DNA of 64,000 nucleotides from Gnetum montanum (lineage: Eukaryota; Streptophyta; Gnetopsida; Gnetales; Gnetaceae). The translations under genes and the position numbers were made by a program. This document shows positions 61,260-64,000 of the stretch, piece after piece. The DNA is taken from the NCBI GenBank assembly GCA_015680685.1, contig MNCI01033474.1:1260156-1324155 (forward strand), in the 5' to 3' direction. The notes below the pieces were generated by a model, which worked only from the letters and a program-made list of their open reading frames with translations, had not been told where the DNA came from and did no database searches. Every line of letters begins with the position of its first letter. The first letter of the stretch is position 1.

Positions 61260-63000
61260 GACTAATGCCTTCCATGGTTGTGTTCATTGAGTCGTATGGT
61301 TGTTGGAGTGTAAGTTGGTGGCCATGATGAAGTTACATGAGGCGTTGTGTTCGAAGGCAAGGGTGCACCACATTGTTGGGCTTGTGCTGGGTTGGAAGGT
61401 GCAGTGGCCTCTGAATTGTCTTGTCCCTTCCTACAGCTGTGTTTAAAGAAAGGATGCCTTTGATGTTGAGGAGGCTTTTCACTGCTATTAATAGTAGTAG
61501 CACAAGTGTTGTTCATGGGTTGTTGCTATGGCACAAACACCTTAGGAATAGTTGGTGGCATTGTGGAAGGAGGGAAAGGATGAGAATGTTGAAAGTTAGG
61601 AGGGATGTAAGGTGCACAAGGTGGTGGTTGTGTTGGAGGTATGGGTTGATAGTATTGTGAAGAATGGTATTGTGGTGAGGTAGAGTATGTTGGCCCAGTT
61701 GAAGAAATAGGGTGTTGAACATGATAAGCGTTTGGATTTGGAAAATATGAAGGATGCCTCCAGTCTAAGGGTGGTCTTCCCCACGACCGGGCTTGTTACC
61801 ACTATGATCGAACACAGTATCTCTGTATGAACTTTTGATGTAATGTATTTCCCCAATGCTCATGTAGATGTAACAAGATTGGGCATTGGCCTTTGGGGTG
61901 ATCATACAGGCATATATTGCATTCATACATATGATTAGCAGTTAAGCACTTATTCCCTTTATTCTTTTTCTCCAAATGCCTATTATTTTGTCCTGCCTCT
62001 TGAGTTGTTAAAGCTCTATATCCAATGATGTTGATATATTCCCCACACTTTTGATTCATCCATTCCAACATCTTATTGATCTTTGCCTCGGCTTCTTCTA
62101 ATGATTGTTGTATTGGCAAAGATGATGTTTCTACCTTGATTTTTCCTTGTTATGATCATGGACCTTTGTTGAGTTAAGATTTTGGTCCCGTTGATGTTTT
62201 TCAACACTCTCCCATGTAGATATTTCTCATTCTTCTTTTGCTACTTGCTTAATAATCTCTTGGATTTGATGGGTTCATAGGTTGTATAGTTGACCTCGGG
62301 CATACATTCCTAAGGTCTCTCTTGTTTCATTATGTAGCCCATCAATGATATGGTACATTAGCCTTTCCTCGAAAAACCCATGTCCTGGACAGTTGTTTAA
62401 TAGTGCATAATATCTTTCTAAGGCCATGTCCAAGGGTTCATGTTTTGCTTGTTTCCATCCTTGGATTTGTTTCCTCAAGGCTAACACTCTTGCGTAGGTT
62501 TGATATTTTTCGTTAAAGACCTCTACCATTGTTGACCAGCATTGTATTAAATTTGGTTTTAACAATATATACCATACTTTAGCTTGGTCAACGAGTGTCA
62601 TAGGAAAGAGCCTAAGTTTTTGCCAACTGTTATCAATGTTATTCCACGTGTAGGCATCGTAGAAGGCTAATAAATTTTGATGCGGATCTAAGTCATAGCC
62701 TCCTGAAAATTTAGGAAAGTTTTTTAAATCGAGCCTGGGTAGATGGCTCTCTTTATGATGCCTACGTGAGATTCGAACAGCCTCTTATATTTGCGTTAAG
62801 CTTGTAGTGGCCAGTGGGGGTTCATTTTCATCAGGTAAGTTAGGCTTTCATGCGTTGTGATGACGTTGTTTTTTTTCATGCTTATAGGAAACTCCCACTT
62901 TAGGTTGTATACTCCAATATTCATTGTCATATAGTTTTTTGGTTCTCCAATGAACTTCCTCACTAAGTGTGGCATTATTATCATCTTGTAGGAGAGGCAT
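61260..63000 (-). pseudogene. Gag of E with CCHC-type zinc knuckle
   Basis: ATG at 63000 gives MPLLQDDNNATLSEEVHWRT. The capsid part reads DLKNFPKFSGGYDLDPHQNL (about 62730), then RLFPMTLVDQAKVWYILLKP, YARVLALRKQIQGWKQAKHE and GLHNETRETLGMYA (62600-62300). This is the gag pattern of Athila/Tat-like elements (L.D.A..W...L.......W......F...F.......LR..I.......E.L...). A one-base frameshift near 62125 leads to IKVEIFQLP-less sequence ending in the knuckle CNICLYDHPKGQC (CX2CX3HX4C, about 61910-61870). The tail to about 61260 is Pro/Thr/Asn-rich. Five or more stops are present. Confidence 0.8.
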
Positions 63001-63113
63001 GATTGTATGTGAATTTATGTGACTTTTTATAATTACTTATTTTTTAAGATATATATCGTTAAGTCCTTTACAGTGACCTTGTATGATATAACTAATCTAG
63101 ATAACTAGCACCA

Positions 63114-63131
63114 TCCCCGACAACGGTGCCA
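63114..63131 (-). other. Primer binding site of E (tRNA-Asp type)
   Basis: The minus strand reads TGGCACCGTTGTCGGGGA, one base from the plant tRNA-Asp complement TGGCGCCGTTGTCGGGGA as commonly reported for Athila elements. It starts 1 base from the LTR. Confidence 0.85.
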
Positions 63132-63132
63132 A

Positions 63133-63978
63133 TGATGAGTGGTGAGGTACCCCTACCCTCAACCATACGAAATGAGCGTCGCACACGCGATCCAGTCGAA
63201 CTCTGCAGATGGACTAGTTGTGGCACCTAGACAGTTATCCTTAGGTCGCAGTTCGTTGTCTTCCCAACTAGACTAGTATTGTATATTTGTCACGTATGGT
63301 TTAGTCCAGTGTGAGGTGTATGATGTGTTCCTAATCTATGCTACTCCTAAAGGCAGTGGAAAATAATATTTAACTAAGCTAAGCTAGGAGGAAAAGGGTA
63401 AGAAAATATAATCTAGCCTAAGTGCGACGAGCAACCGATTACTTGATCAACCGTACACATCTTGGACTTCATGCACGACTACCATTGGGACTACCAAGCG
63501 TAGGTCCTAGGTATGCCACTGGGATTACCAAGCGCAGATCCCAAATACACCACTGGGTTACCAAGCGTAGACCCTAGCTACACCACTAGGCTACCAAGCA
63601 GTCACACTTAAATGCTCGTAATCAAGTCGTACTCGTTCCGCATTCTAGGAGTTTAAGGGTGAGAGAGAGAAAATAGTAAATAACATTAAATAAATAAATA
63701 ACAAAGTGAATGTTGCAATGATGAAGTAATCTCGATCTTTATTTCTGGTCATGTGCATGTCCAAGTAGGGCACACTCAAATAAAGACACCATACAATTAC
63801 ATTCACCACACTACAGGCAAACATGGGAAAAAATCTAACTCTGGAGGGATCAAACTGCCAAAGCTTCAGTACTCTAAAATTCTTCTTATTTATAGATATG
63901 ATGGCGGACTACGATATCGTGTATGCGATATCGTAGGGAAGACGCGATATCGTGGCCTATGCAAATCACATCTCATCA
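63133..63978 (-). repeat. 5' LTR of E
   Basis: The 846-bp LTR begins TGATGAGTGG and ends CTCATCA on the plus strand. It lies next to the PBS and is followed by CTTCC (63979-63983). It contains several tandem-like units built on GGGATTACCAAGCG and GGTTACCAAGCGTAG (63487-63600), also present in the other LTR. Confidence 0.92.
63886..63936 (-). promoter_or_regulatory. TATA box and CGATATCG palindrome in U3 of E
   Basis: TATAAATAA (63894-63886, minus) lies 14 bases downstream of a perfect inverted repeat, CTACGATATCG (63909-63919) with CGATATCGTAG (63926-63936). A further GCGATATCG lies near 63944. The close fixed spacing to the TATA box suggests a promoter-proximal element. Confidence 0.65.
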
Positions 63979-64000
63979 CTTCCCAAAATCAGTTGATTTT

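Larger units (their letters stand above)
55482..63978 (-). mobile_element. Complete non-autonomous LTR retrotransposon E (8.5 kb)
   Basis: LTRs at 55482-56358 and 63133-63978 have perfect TGATGAG...CTCATCA ends and are flanked by CTTCC on both sides (55477-55481 and 63979-63983). The PBS matches tRNA-Asp and the polypurine tract lies at 56371-56359. The internal region holds gag (63000 to about 61260) and a 930-codon frame (59319-56530) of unknown type. No protease, RT or integrase motif was seen, although 515 N hide part of the interior. It resembles elements with only a gag (TR-GAG type) plus an accessory protein, which would need pol from another element. It sits inside B. Confidence 0.92.
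42876..64000 (+). mobile_element. Tat/Ogre-like Ty3/gypsy retrotransposon B, 5' part, interrupted by E
   Basis: B is a plus-strand relative of A. It has a 5' LTR (42876-44332), an Asn-type PBS (44339-44355), gag-protease (45385-48690), a convergent accessory gene on the minus strand (about 53150-49563) and a palindrome-rich region (54905-55435). It is split by E and resumes at 63984. Pol and the 3' LTR would lie beyond 64000. The arrangement repeats that of A up to the RT exon. It begins inside the old element D; the candidate target duplication is CTTCA (42871-42875), with its partner outside the window. Confidence 0.8.

Noticed and set aside
60443-61287. Several 180-250-residue frames spanning the N run
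   Set aside because: They exist only because N is read as non-stop. No real sequence supports them.
63487-63600. CRISPR-like spaced repeats (ACCAAGCG units)
   Set aside because: These are few, irregular short units inside a plant LTR, repeated in both LTRs of E. They are not a CRISPR array.

Overview
The window looks like a piece of intergenic heterochromatin from a large, AT-rich seed-plant genome. Every recognisable protein is a plant LTR-retrotransposon protein, insertions are nested several deep, and coding frames are decayed mainly by C-to-T/G-to-A changes. A gymnosperm would fit the very large element sizes and old nested copies, but I cannot name the species. I found no convincing host gene, no tRNA or rRNA gene and no CRISPR array.

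Layout, using local names. L (1-3965, minus) is the 5' part of a Ty3/gypsy element with an initiator-Met-type primer binding site (PBS). It abuts the interrupted end of C (3966-6432, minus), a Ty1/copia element. The 5' LTR of C is split by A (6433-27179, minus), a 20.7-kb Tat/Ogre-like Ty3/gypsy element with both LTRs, PBS and polypurine tract. The 5' LTR of A holds S (25565-26407), a solo LTR. The C LTR resumes at 27180, followed by a second C-family leader and LTR. An older LTR, D (29101-29407 plus 42047-42594), is split by G (29408-42041, minus), a complete 12.6-kb Ty3/gypsy element with 3-kb LTRs and target-site duplication CTAAC. B (42876 to beyond the window, plus) is a second A-like element. 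It is interrupted by E (55482-63978, minus), a complete 8.5-kb non-autonomous element with target-site duplication CTTCC, a tRNA-Asp-type PBS, gag and one long accessory frame. E belongs to the same family as S and D.

Two observations stand out. First, in both A and B a spliced gene on the opposite strand lies directly after gag-protease. In A it lies between protease and reverse transcriptase, the position of the Ogre intron, and a good splice acceptor precedes the RT exon. Second, several families carry clusters of short palindromic words upstream of TATA-like boxes in their LTRs. In A, B and E the same word class recurs at an internal promoter-like region, but the word differs between elements: CACATG/CACACACT in A, CCAACAT/GGCTCTAG in B, CGATATCG in E and S, TGATGCA in D and AAGATGTCTT in L. 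This suggests element-specific regulatory addresses, possibly read by element-encoded accessory proteins. That reading is inference.

The coding calls come from hand translation and motif recognition. Domain edges are approximate unless tied to a motif, LTR end or target-site duplication.
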